DNA of 64,000 nucleotides from Polynucleobacter parvulilacunae (lineage in GTDB: Bacteria > Pseudomonadota > Gammaproteobacteria > Burkholderiales > Burkholderiaceae), in the NCBI RefSeq assembly GCF_018881715.1, contig NZ_JACVPW010000001.1:62001-126000 (forward strand), in the 5' to 3' direction. Position 1 is the stretch's first letter; every line of letters starts with the position of its first letter. Below, piece by piece: positions 25,392 to 33,203 of the stretch. The translations under genes were made by a program, and so were the position numbers. The notes below the pieces were generated by a model. It did no database searches, was not told the DNA's origin, and saw only the letters and a list, made by a program, of their open reading frames with translations.

Positions 25392-26219
25392 TTATTTTTT
25401 ATGGCTGATTCTGGCAAATGCGCTGTGATTGTGGATGGACTCAAAGTTCTCGGCCTCAACTACAAAAGACTGAATGCGCTTATCTGCCTTGAGGTTGCCG
25501 GCTACGTCGCGCACTAAGTCTTCAACAAATTTAGGATTGCTGTAAGAGCGCTCGGTCACCCACTTCTCATCAGGACGCTTAAGTAAGCCCCATAGCTCGC
25601 TAGAGGCTTCACTCTCAGCAGCAGCCACTAGATCCTCTACTGTCATTTTTGTTTCAGCGTCTAACACCACCGACATAGTGACATGCGAACGTTGGTTATG
25701 AGCGCCAAAATCAGAAATCTCTTTTGAACAAGGGCACAAACTCATCACTGGAACTTGTGCACGCAAACCTAATTCAATATCAGCGCTGCCAGTTAGATTT
25801 TGCTTCGCTGTTGCCATCCAAGTCACTTCGTAATCCATCAAGCTTTCCACACCAGACACCGGCGCAGCTTTTTTAACGAAATGCGTATACGTAAATTGAA
25901 CGTGGCCTTCTTTAGCATCGAGCAAGGGCAACATTTCGCGCACCATCGCCACTACTGAAGTGCTATCAACTGCGACATCTTGTTTTTGCAGAAGCGCCAT
26001 GAAGCGGGACATATGTGTACCCTTCACATGCGCAGGCAATGCAACATCCATCTCAAAAGTTCCAACCGATGGAAAATTGCCAGAATCGCTTCGAATCGTC
26101 AATGGATGACGCACGCCACGAATGCCAACCTGCTCAATTGGCAAAGCACGCTCATCACGCGTTGATTGCACGTCAGGCATTGCGCTAGGCTTGAGAAAGG
26201 CGGGGTTCATGTCATTCAT
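25392..26219 (-). CDS. folE2: GTP cyclohydrolase FolE2 (type IB)
   Basis: About 275 residues of the FolE2/MptA type, which makes dihydroneopterin triphosphate for folate with Zn or Mn. The active-site segment VMSLCPCSKEISDFGAHNQRSHV, with catalytic Cys and His, and ERSYSNPKFVEDLVRD are present. The ATG at 26219 is chosen over a later ATG at 26210; neither has a strong ribosome site. It follows dxs after about 25 bp, the usual Burkholderiales order. A FolE2 often serves when zinc is low; a ZIP zinc transporter gene lies 5 kb away but no shared regulation is shown. Confidence 0.9.
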   Translation of the reverse strand: MNDMNPAFLKPSAMPDVQSTRDERALPIEQVGIRGVRHPLTIRSDSGNFPSVGTFEMDVALPAHVKGTHMSRFMALLQKQDVAVDSTSVVAMVREMLPLLDAKEGHVQFTYTHFVKKAAPVSGVESLMDYEVTWMATAKQNLTGSADIELGLRAQVPVMSLCPCSKEISDFGAHNQRSHVTMSVVLDAETKMTVEDLVAAAESEASSELWGLLKRPDEKWVTERSYSNPKFVEDLVRDVAGNLKADKRIQSFVVEAENFESIHNHSAFARISHKK

Positions 26220-26244
26220 GACTCTATTTTCAGGCAAAACCGGC

Positions 26245-28146
26245 TTATTTGCCTACAAGCGATGAATTTACGGTCAATATCGCTGGAAAACGTTGTTTGA
26301 TGGACTTGGCAAGACCTTCTACATCCAGGCCACACTTGGTCATGAGCAAGCTATAGTCGCCATGCTCAATAAATTGATCGGGAAGACCTAACTGCAGGAG
26401 GGGTTTATTGATGCCAAGATTCGCAAGCGCTTCTAAACACGCGCTACCAGCACCACCAGCAATGGCTCCATCCTCAATCGTCACCAAATAATCATGATCA
26501 GCGGCCAGAGATTGAATTAAAGCTACATCAAGCGGTTTAACAAAACGCATATTGGCAACTGTTGCATTAATTCCCTCGGCAACTTCGAGCGCGGGATAAA
26601 GCAAAGTACCAAATGCCAAAATCGCGACCCGCTGCCCAGCAGGCGCCGTTGATTTTCGACGAATCTCACCCTTACCTATTGGCAAAGTGCGCAACTCTTT
26701 AGAGGGAATGGTGCCAACACCTGCGCCGCGTGGATAGCGCACTGCACTAGGGTGTGGCTGATGAAAGGCGGTAGTTAACAAGTCACGACACTCAGCCTCA
26801 TCGGCCGGAGCAATCACCAACATATTAGGAACGCAACGTAAGAATGGAATGTCATATGCGCCAGCATGTGTAGCGCCATCGGCGCCAACTAGCCCAGCGC
26901 GATCGAGCGCAAATAAGACAGGCAAATCTTGCAAAGCCACATCATGAATAAGCTGATCGTAAGCGCGCTGCAAGAAGGTTGAGTAAATAGCAACAACGGG
27001 TTTCATGCCCTCGCATGCCATACCCGCTGCAAATGTGACGGCATGCTGTTCAGCAATACCTACATCGTAATAACGCTTTGGGAAATTCTTTTCAAACTCA
27101 ACCAAGCCAGAGCCTTCGCGCATTGCTGGAGTAATGCCCACCAACAAAGGATCTGCATGTGCCATGTCGCATAACCACTCACCAAAGACTTGAGTAAAAG
27201 TTTTCTTGCTAGCAACAGCCTTTTTAACGCCCTCTTCAGGGTTGAATTTACTTGGGCCGTGGTACAGCACGGGATCGGCCTCAGCCAACTCATAGCCCTG
27301 ACCTTTTTTGGTCACGACGTGCAAGAACTGTGGGCCACGACCTTCTAGAGCTAGGCGACGTACGTTCTGCAGCATTGGAATGAGTGCATCTAAATCATGC
27401 CCATCAATTGGACCAAAATAATTAAAGCCAAATTCTTGGAAGATAGTTGAAGGTGAAACCATACCCTTGGCATGATCCTCGAGTCGCTTTGCAAATTCGC
27501 GTAAGGGTGGCGCAATCGATAAGACGCTATCAATACCCTTCTTGGTTGCAGAATAAATATTGCCACTGAGTAATCTAGCGAGGTGACGATTCAGCGCGCC
27601 CACTGCTGGGGAGATCGACATATCGTTGTCGTTCAAAATCACCACCAATGGCAAGTCGTCATACACGCCGGCATTGTTCATTGCTTCAAATGCTTGACCA
27701 CCGGTCATAGCGCTGTCACCAATGACTGCCACTGCTACATGTCGCTCACCTTTAGTTTGGAACGCACGCGCCATACCCATCGCCGCAGAAATACTGGTGG
27801 ATGAATGGCCTGTACCAAAAGCGTCAAACTCACTCTCCAGGCGATGCGGAAAACCGGAAAGCCCCTTGTACTGACGCAAGGTGTTCATACGCTCGCGACG
27901 GCCAGTCAATATTTTGTGTGGGTAGCTTTGATGACCCACATCCCAAACAATACGATCGTCTGGTGTATCAAATACATAGTGCAGAGCAATGGATAGCTCT
28001 ACTGTTCCTAGATTTGACGATAAATGCCCACCGGTTTTGGATACTGAATCTAAAACAAATTCGCGCAACTCATCGGCCAAAGCGGGTAGCTCTTCACGAG
28101 TAAGCTTTTTAAGATCGTCAGGGGAGTTGATGGAATGTAAAGTCAT
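26245..28146 (-). CDS. dxs: 1-deoxy-D-xylulose-5-phosphate synthase
   Basis: A 633-residue thiamine-diphosphate enzyme that condenses pyruvate and glyceraldehyde-3-phosphate, first step of the MEP isoprenoid path. Motifs: [17 protein letters not shown], the ThDP site [18 protein letters not shown]...[26 protein letters not shown], and the transketolase-C part [18 protein letters not shown] with [18 protein letters not shown]. The ATG at 28146 gives the usual length; an upstream TTG would overlap ispA. It follows ispA closely. Confidence 0.95.
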   Translation of the reverse strand: MTLHSINSPDDLKKLTREELPALADELREFVLDSVSKTGGHLSSNLGTVELSIALHYVFDTPDDRIVWDVGHQSYPHKILTGRRERMNTLRQYKGLSGFPHRLESEFDAFGTGHSSTSISAAMGMARAFQTKGERHVAVAVIGDSAMTGGQAFEAMNNAGVYDDLPLVVILNDNDMSISPAVGALNRHLARLLSGNIYSATKKGIDSVLSIAPPLREFAKRLEDHAKGMVSPSTIFQEFGFNYFGPIDGHDLDALIPMLQNVRRLALEGRGPQFLHVVTKKGQGYELAEADPVLYHGPSKFNPEEGVKKAVASKKTFTQVFGEWLCDMAHADPLLVGITPAMREGSGLVEFEKNFPKRYYDVGIAEQHAVTFAAGMACEGMKPVVAIYSTFLQRAYDQLIHDVALQDLPVLFALDRAGLVGADGATHAGAYDIPFLRCVPNMLVIAPADEAECRDLLTTAFHQPHPSAVRYPRGAGVGTIPSKELRTLPIGKGEIRRKSTAPAGQRVAILAFGTLLYPALEVAEGINATVANMRFVKPLDVALIQSLAADHDYLVTIEDGAIAGGAGSACLEALANLGINKPLLQLGLPDQFIEHGDYSLLMTKCGLDVEGLAKSIKQRFPAILTVNSSLVGK

Positions 28147-28201
28147 TGAATCTAAATAATTTGTACTAGTGTATTTCTCTTGTATTTTTCTTGCGTCTTT
28201 C

Positions 28202-29104
28202 TTACTTGCCGCGATTGACAACTAAGAGAGCCAAATCTTTTAATGCTTGTGCAGACGCACCAAAACTATCTAAGCTAGCGATTGCAGTTTCTTGCAACTC
28301 TTTGGCCTGCTTCTGTGCATAGTCTAAACCCATCAAGGTCACATAGGTCGGCTTATTGGCTGCAGCGTCTTTGCCGGCAGTCTTACCTAGTGTTTGACTA
28401 TCGGCAGTCGCATCCAACACATCATCCACAATCTGAAACGCTAATCCAAGAGCTTTTGAATAAACATCGAGATGTGCCATTTGCGCTGGATGAAGTTGGG
28501 CTACGATCCCACCTAATTGAGTAGCGCATAACAACAACGCACCCGTCTTCATGGCATGCATTTGCTGTAAGCCAGCAAGATCTAACTTCTTACCAACACT
28601 CTCCAGGTCAATTGCTTGACCACCGGCCATGCCGCGCGAACCGGAGGCGGCCGCTAAAGCGGCAATCATTTTTAAACGGACTTGCGCATCACAATGAGCA
28701 TTAGCCAAGATTTCAAAGGCACGGGTTTGTAACGCATCTCCAACTAGCAAGGCAGCAGCTTCATCAAAGGCTTTGTGTACTGTCGGACGACCACGACGTA
28801 AGTCGTCGTCATCCATGCATGGCAAGTCATCATGTACTAATGAGTAAGCATGAATACACTCAATCGCCACTGCGGCTGCATCCAATGCATCAGACTCGGT
28901 TGCGCTTGATTGATTGCCAAGTTGCCCGGCTGCATAAACCAAGAGCGGACGTATACGCTTGCCACCGCCCTGCGCTGCATAGCGCATTGCCTCATGCAAA
29001 CGATGAGGGGTAGTTTGTGCGGAATCAAGTAAGCGATTTAACGCTGACTCAGTTCGCTCAGAGTGGGAAGTGACCCACTCCTGAAATTGAAAAACAGTAC
29101 CCAA
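28202..29104 (-). CDS. ispA: Farnesyl diphosphate synthase (polyprenyl synthetase)
   Basis: A 300-residue isoprenyl diphosphate synthase. Both Asp-rich motifs are there: [25 protein letters not shown] and QIVDDVLD, plus [14 protein letters not shown] and [15 protein letters not shown]. It builds farnesyl diphosphate for undecaprenyl and quinone chains. The start is TTG at 29104, directly after the xseB stop, with GAGG 5 nt upstream inside xseB; this is well supported and points to coupled translation. Confidence 0.92.
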   Translation of the reverse strand: MGTVFQFQEWVTSHSERTESALNRLLDSAQTTPHRLHEAMRYAAQGGGKRIRPLLVYAAGQLGNQSSATESDALDAAAVAIECIHAYSLVHDDLPCMDDDDLRRGRPTVHKAFDEAAALLVGDALQTRAFEILANAHCDAQVRLKMIAALAAASGSRGMAGGQAIDLESVGKKLDLAGLQQMHAMKTGALLLCATQLGGIVAQLHPAQMAHLDVYSKALGLAFQIVDDVLDATADSQTLGKTAGKDAAANKPTYVTLMGLDYAQKQAKELQETAIASLDSFGASAQALKDLALLVVNRGK

Positions 29105-29338
29105 TTAAGCCTCGAACACTCGAACCTGTTGCTCAACCTGCGCCAACATTCCTTGACAATGTTTTAGCAAGGCAGCGCCCCGTTGATAAGCTAACAAGGT
29201 TTCCTCTAGGGAAAATTTGCCGGACTCCATGTCGGAAATCAGCTTTTCGAGCTCTTTTACGGCCTGTTCATAACGAAGATCAGGATCGATTTCGACCTCT
29301 AAACCAGGTTTTTGACTCTCGGACTTCTTGGTTGCCAT
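29105..29338 (-). CDS. xseB: Exodeoxyribonuclease VII small subunit
   Basis: A 77-residue XseB: DLRYEQAVKELEKLISDMESGKFSLEETLLAYQRGAALLKHCQGMLAQVEQQVRVFE is the full family pattern. It binds XseA (not in this window) to form the single-strand exonuclease. AAGGAAATAAGCTT precedes the ATG. It is the first gene of xseB-ispA-dxs-folE2. A lysine/serine-rich N-terminal stretch of about 20 residues precedes the conserved part. Confidence 0.92.
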   Translation of the reverse strand: MATKKSESQKPGLEVEIDPDLRYEQAVKELEKLISDMESGKFSLEETLLAYQRGAALLKHCQGMLAQVEQQVRVFEA

Positions 29339-29400
29339 AAGCTTATTTCCTTCGTATTTCCCACACGGATAGCCCTACATATTAAAGCGAGAAACCCCTT

Positions 29401-29419
29401 GGATGGGTATAATCCATCC
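29401..29419 (+). promoter_or_regulatory. Palindrome flanking a TATAAT upstream of the Rieske gene
   Basis: GGATGG-GTATAAT-CCATCC: a 6-bp inverted repeat exactly brackets a consensus -10 hexamer (29408-29413), about 88 bp before the ATG. A repressor on this dyad would block the promoter. No convincing -35 hexamer is seen. Another small dyad, ATCGA-N4-TCGAT, follows about 15 bp on. Confidence 0.45.
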
Positions 29420-29500
29420 CTTCCTTTCCAATATCGATCCGTCGATGGTTGGATTGGTTATTCCGCTTAGCTTCGGCTGACGTTTTCGGGGGTGGGGAGA

Positions 29501-30607
29501 ATGACTAATCTGGCTACCGCGCAGAAGCTTGCGCCGTCCAATCTGCAACTGCCAGTTTCGGCATATTTTGACGCTGACTTGTATCAGCGGGAAATTGCAC
29601 TGCTTTTTAAGCAGGGGCCTGGCTATGTTGGCCACGAACTCATGGTGCCTGAAATGGGCTCCTATCAAACCCTTAGCGCAGAGAATGAAGGTCGCATTCT
29701 CGTTCGCAATGAATCTGGCGTAGAACTACTTTCCAACGTTTGTCGTCATCGTCAAGCACTCATGCTCAATGGCAGCGGCAAGGCCGACAATATTGTTTGC
29801 CCATTACATCGCTGGACTTATGACTTGGGCGGCAATTTATTAGGTGCCCCACACTTTGAAGATAAGCCTTGCTTAAATCTTGGCAAATCCCCCTTGCAAA
29901 ATTGGCAGGGACTATTGTTTGAAGGTCCACGCGATGTTCGTGCCGACCTTGCGAAACTCGGCGTTGCTGAGGATCTGAAATTTGACGGTTATGTACTAGA
30001 TCATGTTGAAGTACATGAATGTAATTACAACTGGAAAACATTCATCGAGGTATACCTCGAGGACTATCACGTTGTGCCTTTTCATCCTGGATTGGGAAAA
30101 TTTGTTTCTTGCGAAGATCTCAATTGGGAATTCGGCGATTGGCATAGCGTACAAACTGTGGGCATTCATAAAGAATTACAAACCCCAGGCTCGCCAACCT
30201 ATCGCAATTGGCACGAGGCAGTATTGCGTCAATTTGATGGCAAATCCCCACGCCATGGGGCTATCTGGCTTACCTACTACCCTAATGTCATGGTGGAGTG
30301 GTATCCAGGTGTACTGTGTGTATCTACATTGCATCCAATGGGCCCCGGTAAAACGCGTAACATTGTGGAGTTCTACTACCCAGAAGAAATTGCTTTGTTT
30401 GAACGCGAGTTTGTAGAAGCAGAACGTGCTGCTTACATGGAAACTTGCATTGAAGATGATGAAATTGCTGAGCGTATGGACCAAGGACGTGCAGCACTAT
30501 TGGCACGCGGCATTAATGAAGTAGGTCCATACCAAAGCCCCATGGAAGACGGCATGCAACATTTCCATGAATGGTACCGCCGCGTCATGAACTTTGAAGG
30601 CGCATAA
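29501..30607 (+). CDS. Rieske non-heme iron oxygenase alpha subunit
   Basis: A 368-residue protein of the aromatic-ring-hydroxylating dioxygenase alpha type. The Rieske 2Fe-2S motif is Cys81-x-His83 ... Cys100-x2-His103 (CRHRQ, CPLHRW). The mononuclear iron site has NWKTFIEVYLEDYHVVPFH (His190, His195). Start ATG at 29501 has GGGGAGA before it. No beta subunit, ferredoxin or reductase gene is next to it, so it likely uses a shared reductase; the ferredoxin reductase at 52367-53407 is a conceivable partner but this is only inference. Substrate unknown. Confidence 0.88.
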   Translation: MTNLATAQKLAPSNLQLPVSAYFDADLYQREIALLFKQGPGYVGHELMVPEMGSYQTLSAENEGRILVRNESGVELLSNVCRHRQALMLNGSGKADNIVCPLHRWTYDLGGNLLGAPHFEDKPCLNLGKSPLQNWQGLLFEGPRDVRADLAKLGVAEDLKFDGYVLDHVEVHECNYNWKTFIEVYLEDYHVVPFHPGLGKFVSCEDLNWEFGDWHSVQTVGIHKELQTPGSPTYRNWHEAVLRQFDGKSPRHGAIWLTYYPNVMVEWYPGVLCVSTLHPMGPGKTRNIVEFYYPEEIALFEREFVEAERAAYMETCIEDDEIAERMDQGRAALLARGINEVGPYQSPMEDGMQHFHEWYRRVMNFEGA

Positions 30608-30655
30608 TCAAAATAAGCTTTATCAATACACCCCGCCACTTATAAAGGAAGCATC

Positions 30656-31486
30656 ATGACTCCTCTAATCTCAGCAAACCAGTTAGAAGAAATCATCAAC
30701 AGTGGCGAGAATGTTTTGCTTTGTGATTGCCGCTTTGATTTAGTGGACCCACTGATCGGTAAAAAATCTTACGAAGAAAGCCATATTCCCGGCGCGATCT
30801 ATGTTGATCTGGACAAGGATCTGTCAGGCCCAAAAACTGGAGCCAATGGTCGCCACCCCTTACCAAGCCCTGAAGCTTGGGCACAAACCAAGACTCGCCT
30901 AGGCATTAGCCCAAATACTTTAGTGGTTGCCTATGACAAGCAAGGCTCCGTCTATGCCAGCCGCTTGTGGTGGATGCTAAAAGCGACGGGGCATGCCAAT
31001 GTACAAGTTCTCGACGGCGGTTTAGATTCCTGGAATGGCCCGATGGGTAACATTCCCAGAACCCCTACTCCTTGCACCCAAGCAATCGGGGTGTTGCCTT
31101 ATGCTGGGCTCGTTCTGGTGGATGAGGTTGTAACCAATCTCCAGGCCCAGAAAAACAAAGTTGTCGATGCTCGTACTGAAGATCGCTTTCATGGTCAGAA
31201 TGAAACACTCGATCCAGTTGGCGGGCATATTCCCGGCGCCATGAATCGCTTCTTTAAAAATAATCTCAATGCGACGGCATTTAAATCTCCAGAGCAATTA
31301 TTCAAAGAGTTCTCAGAATTCCTTGGGCCTATTAAAGCTTCTGAGGTGATTCATCAATGCGGATCTGGCGTTACTGCTTGCCACAATCTTTTGGCAATGG
31401 AGCTTGCTGGATTTAAAGGTTCACGCCTATATGCCGGCAGTTGGAGTGAGTGGTGCGCAGATCCCAAAAGACCTGTTGAGCTTTAG
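30656..31486 (+). CDS. Sulfurtransferase (3-mercaptopyruvate/thiosulfate type)
   Basis: A 276-residue two-domain rhodanese. The N-terminal half has the inactive fold (LLCDCRFDLVDPLIGKKSYEESHIPGAIYVDLDKDLSG), the C-terminal half the active loop HQCGSGVTACHN with catalytic Cys235. CGSGVTA is the form usual in 3-mercaptopyruvate sulfurtransferases (SseA) rather than the CRKGVTA of thiosulfate rhodaneses. AAAGGAAGCATC precedes the ATG. It follows the Rieske gene by 48 bp and is likely cotranscribed with it. Confidence 0.88.
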   Translation: MTPLISANQLEEIINSGENVLLCDCRFDLVDPLIGKKSYEESHIPGAIYVDLDKDLSGPKTGANGRHPLPSPEAWAQTKTRLGISPNTLVVAYDKQGSVYASRLWWMLKATGHANVQVLDGGLDSWNGPMGNIPRTPTPCTQAIGVLPYAGLVLVDEVVTNLQAQKNKVVDARTEDRFHGQNETLDPVGGHIPGAMNRFFKNNLNATAFKSPEQLFKEFSEFLGPIKASEVIHQCGSGVTACHNLLAMELAGFKGSRLYAGSWSEWCADPKRPVEL

Positions 31487-31501
31487 ACTTATCTCGGTTT
31501 T

Positions 31502-32275
31502 TTAATGGAGCAGGGATAGCAGGATCACAAATCCTACGCCACAAGCAATTAATACCGTCTGACGTAAAGACTCTACCCAGTGCGGGCGACGATGCATTTG
31601 CGGTATGAGATCACTCACCGCAATATAAATAAAACTACTAGAAGCAATCACGAGCAAGTACGGCATCGCTGCATGGGCGCGCTCCAAGAAGAAATATGCG
31701 AGCACGCCACCTACCACTGCTGATAAGCCACAAATAAAGTTATATAACAAGGCGCGTGCACGTGAGAAGCCAGCATTCAACAACACAATGAAATCGCCAA
31801 TCTCTTGTGGGATCTCATGAGCAATGATAGCGATGGCAGTAAAGATGCCTACCTGATAATCTGCCATAAAGGCTGCTGCAATCAAGATGCCGTCTACGAA
31901 GTTGTGAATACCATCACCAACCAAAATCATCCAACCACTACGCCCAGCATTTTCAGCATCGTGCCCATGGTGGTGATGGTGACCATCACCTTCATGATGG
32001 TGATCATGGCGCAATAAGGCGATTTTCTCGAGCAGAAAGAAACCCAGTAAACCAGCCAACAAAGTAGCAAACAAGAACTGGGGGTTAGCACCCTCCATGC
32101 TGAAAGCTTCAGGTAAGGAGTGAAGTAAAGCCGTTGCCAACAAAATGCCAACAGACAAACTGACCATGTTATTGACCATTTTCGACAGCATGGCCAAAGA
32201 ACAGCTTGCCGCCACTAAGACGCTAGCTGTACCTGCTAACGCAGTAACCAAAAGAATGCTTTGCAGAACACTCAT
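31502..32275 (-). CDS. ZIP family divalent-metal transporter
   Basis: A 257-residue membrane protein with about eight helices. The ZIP metal path is clear: IHNFVDGILIAAAF in one helix and IAHEIPQEIGDFIVLLNAGF in the next, and a His-rich cytosolic loop (HDHHHEGDGHHHHHGHD) between. It should import zinc or a related metal across the inner membrane. The ATG at 32275 overlaps no signal; it lies 6 bp after the stop of the upstream dienelactone hydrolase gene, so translation is probably linked. Convergent with the sulfurtransferase gene. Confidence 0.9.
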   Translation of the reverse strand: MSVLQSILLVTALAGTASVLVAASCSLAMLSKMVNNMVSLSVGILLATALLHSLPEAFSMEGANPQFLFATLLAGLLGFFLLEKIALLRHDHHHEGDGHHHHHGHDAENAGRSGWMILVGDGIHNFVDGILIAAAFMADYQVGIFTAIAIIAHEIPQEIGDFIVLLNAGFSRARALLYNFICGLSAVVGGVLAYFFLERAHAAMPYLLVIASSSFIYIAVSDLIPQMHRRPHWVESLRQTVLIACGVGFVILLSLLH

Positions 32276-32280
32276 TGCTA

Positions 32281-33156
32281 TCAAACCACTCCGTTTTTCT
32301 TAAACCAAGCCAGGCATTTTTCCCAACCATCCCTTGCGGGACCTTCGCGATAGCTAGCGCGGTAATCGGCATGGAATGCATGAGGGGTATCTGGATACAC
32401 TTCAAACTCACAAGCTTTAGCGGCTGGATTCTTTGGAGCCGCTTGCGCTAGGGCCGCACGCATTTGGTCAACACTCTCCAAAGATATGCCAGTATCTGCT
32501 GCGCCATATAAGCCAAGCACTGGAGCCTTTAAATCCATCGCAATATCTACGGGATGACGCGGATTACCTTCTGTTTTTTCTCCAATGAGACGACCATACC
32601 AGGCCACGCCTGCCCGCACTTGCGGCAAGGTAGCCGATAGCCAAGTAATACGCCCACCCCAACAAAAGCCGGTTACTCCAACTCGCTTGAGATCACCACC
32701 ATTTTTACCAGCCCATACTAAAGCTGCCTGCAAATCGTTTAAGACCTGTGAGTCCGGAGTTTTGGCAACGATGTTTTGCTGAATCTCTGCAATTGTTCCG
32801 TAAGTGTTAGGATCGCCTACGCGCGTAAAGAATTCTGGGGCAATCGCAAGGTAGCCTAACTTCGCAAAACGCCTTGTAACATCGGCAATATATTCATGCA
32901 CACCAAAAATTTCACTGGTCACAATAACGATAGGTAAAGAACCTTTTGCCTTTTCGGGGCGTGAGACATACGCCGGCAACTGAAAGCTACCCACTGGAAT
33001 CATTTGCTCTCCGGCCTTAAGGCCCTTGAAATCCGTTTCAATCGCAGCCGCCATGACTGGCTCAGACGCCGCCACAAAACCAATACCAATAGCAGCAGTG
33101 CCCAGCGCAGATGTCTTAATAAAGTTGCGTCGACTATTTTGAATATCGTTACTCAT
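32281..33156 (-). CDS. Dienelactone hydrolase family protein, Tat-exported
   Basis: A 291-residue alpha/beta hydrolase. Residues 1-37 are a twin-arginine signal (NSRRNFIKTSALG...AAIETD), so it should be folded in the cytoplasm and exported. The catalytic triad is visible: Cys in GFCWGGR, Asp in YGAADTGIS, His in TPHAFHADYR. Dienelactone hydrolases act on 4-carboxymethylenebut-2-en-4-olide, but exported members act on unknown esters. It is followed after 5 bp by the ZIP gene and lies 47 bp past polA. Confidence 0.88.
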   Translation of the reverse strand: MSNDIQNSRRNFIKTSALGTAAIGIGFVAASEPVMAAAIETDFKGLKAGEQMIPVGSFQLPAYVSRPEKAKGSLPIVIVTSEIFGVHEYIADVTRRFAKLGYLAIAPEFFTRVGDPNTYGTIAEIQQNIVAKTPDSQVLNDLQAALVWAGKNGGDLKRVGVTGFCWGGRITWLSATLPQVRAGVAWYGRLIGEKTEGNPRHPVDIAMDLKAPVLGLYGAADTGISLESVDQMRAALAQAAPKNPAAKACEFEVYPDTPHAFHADYRASYREGPARDGWEKCLAWFKKNGVV

Positions 33157-33203
33157 TACCCTGCCTCCTAGCTTCGATTGCTAATTTCTCATTTTGTAAT
33201 TAG

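Noticed and set aside
28147-28221. N-terminal extension of Dxs from a TTG
   Set aside because: It would overlap ispA, uses TTG without a ribosome site, and makes the protein longer than usual. ATG at 28146 fits the family.
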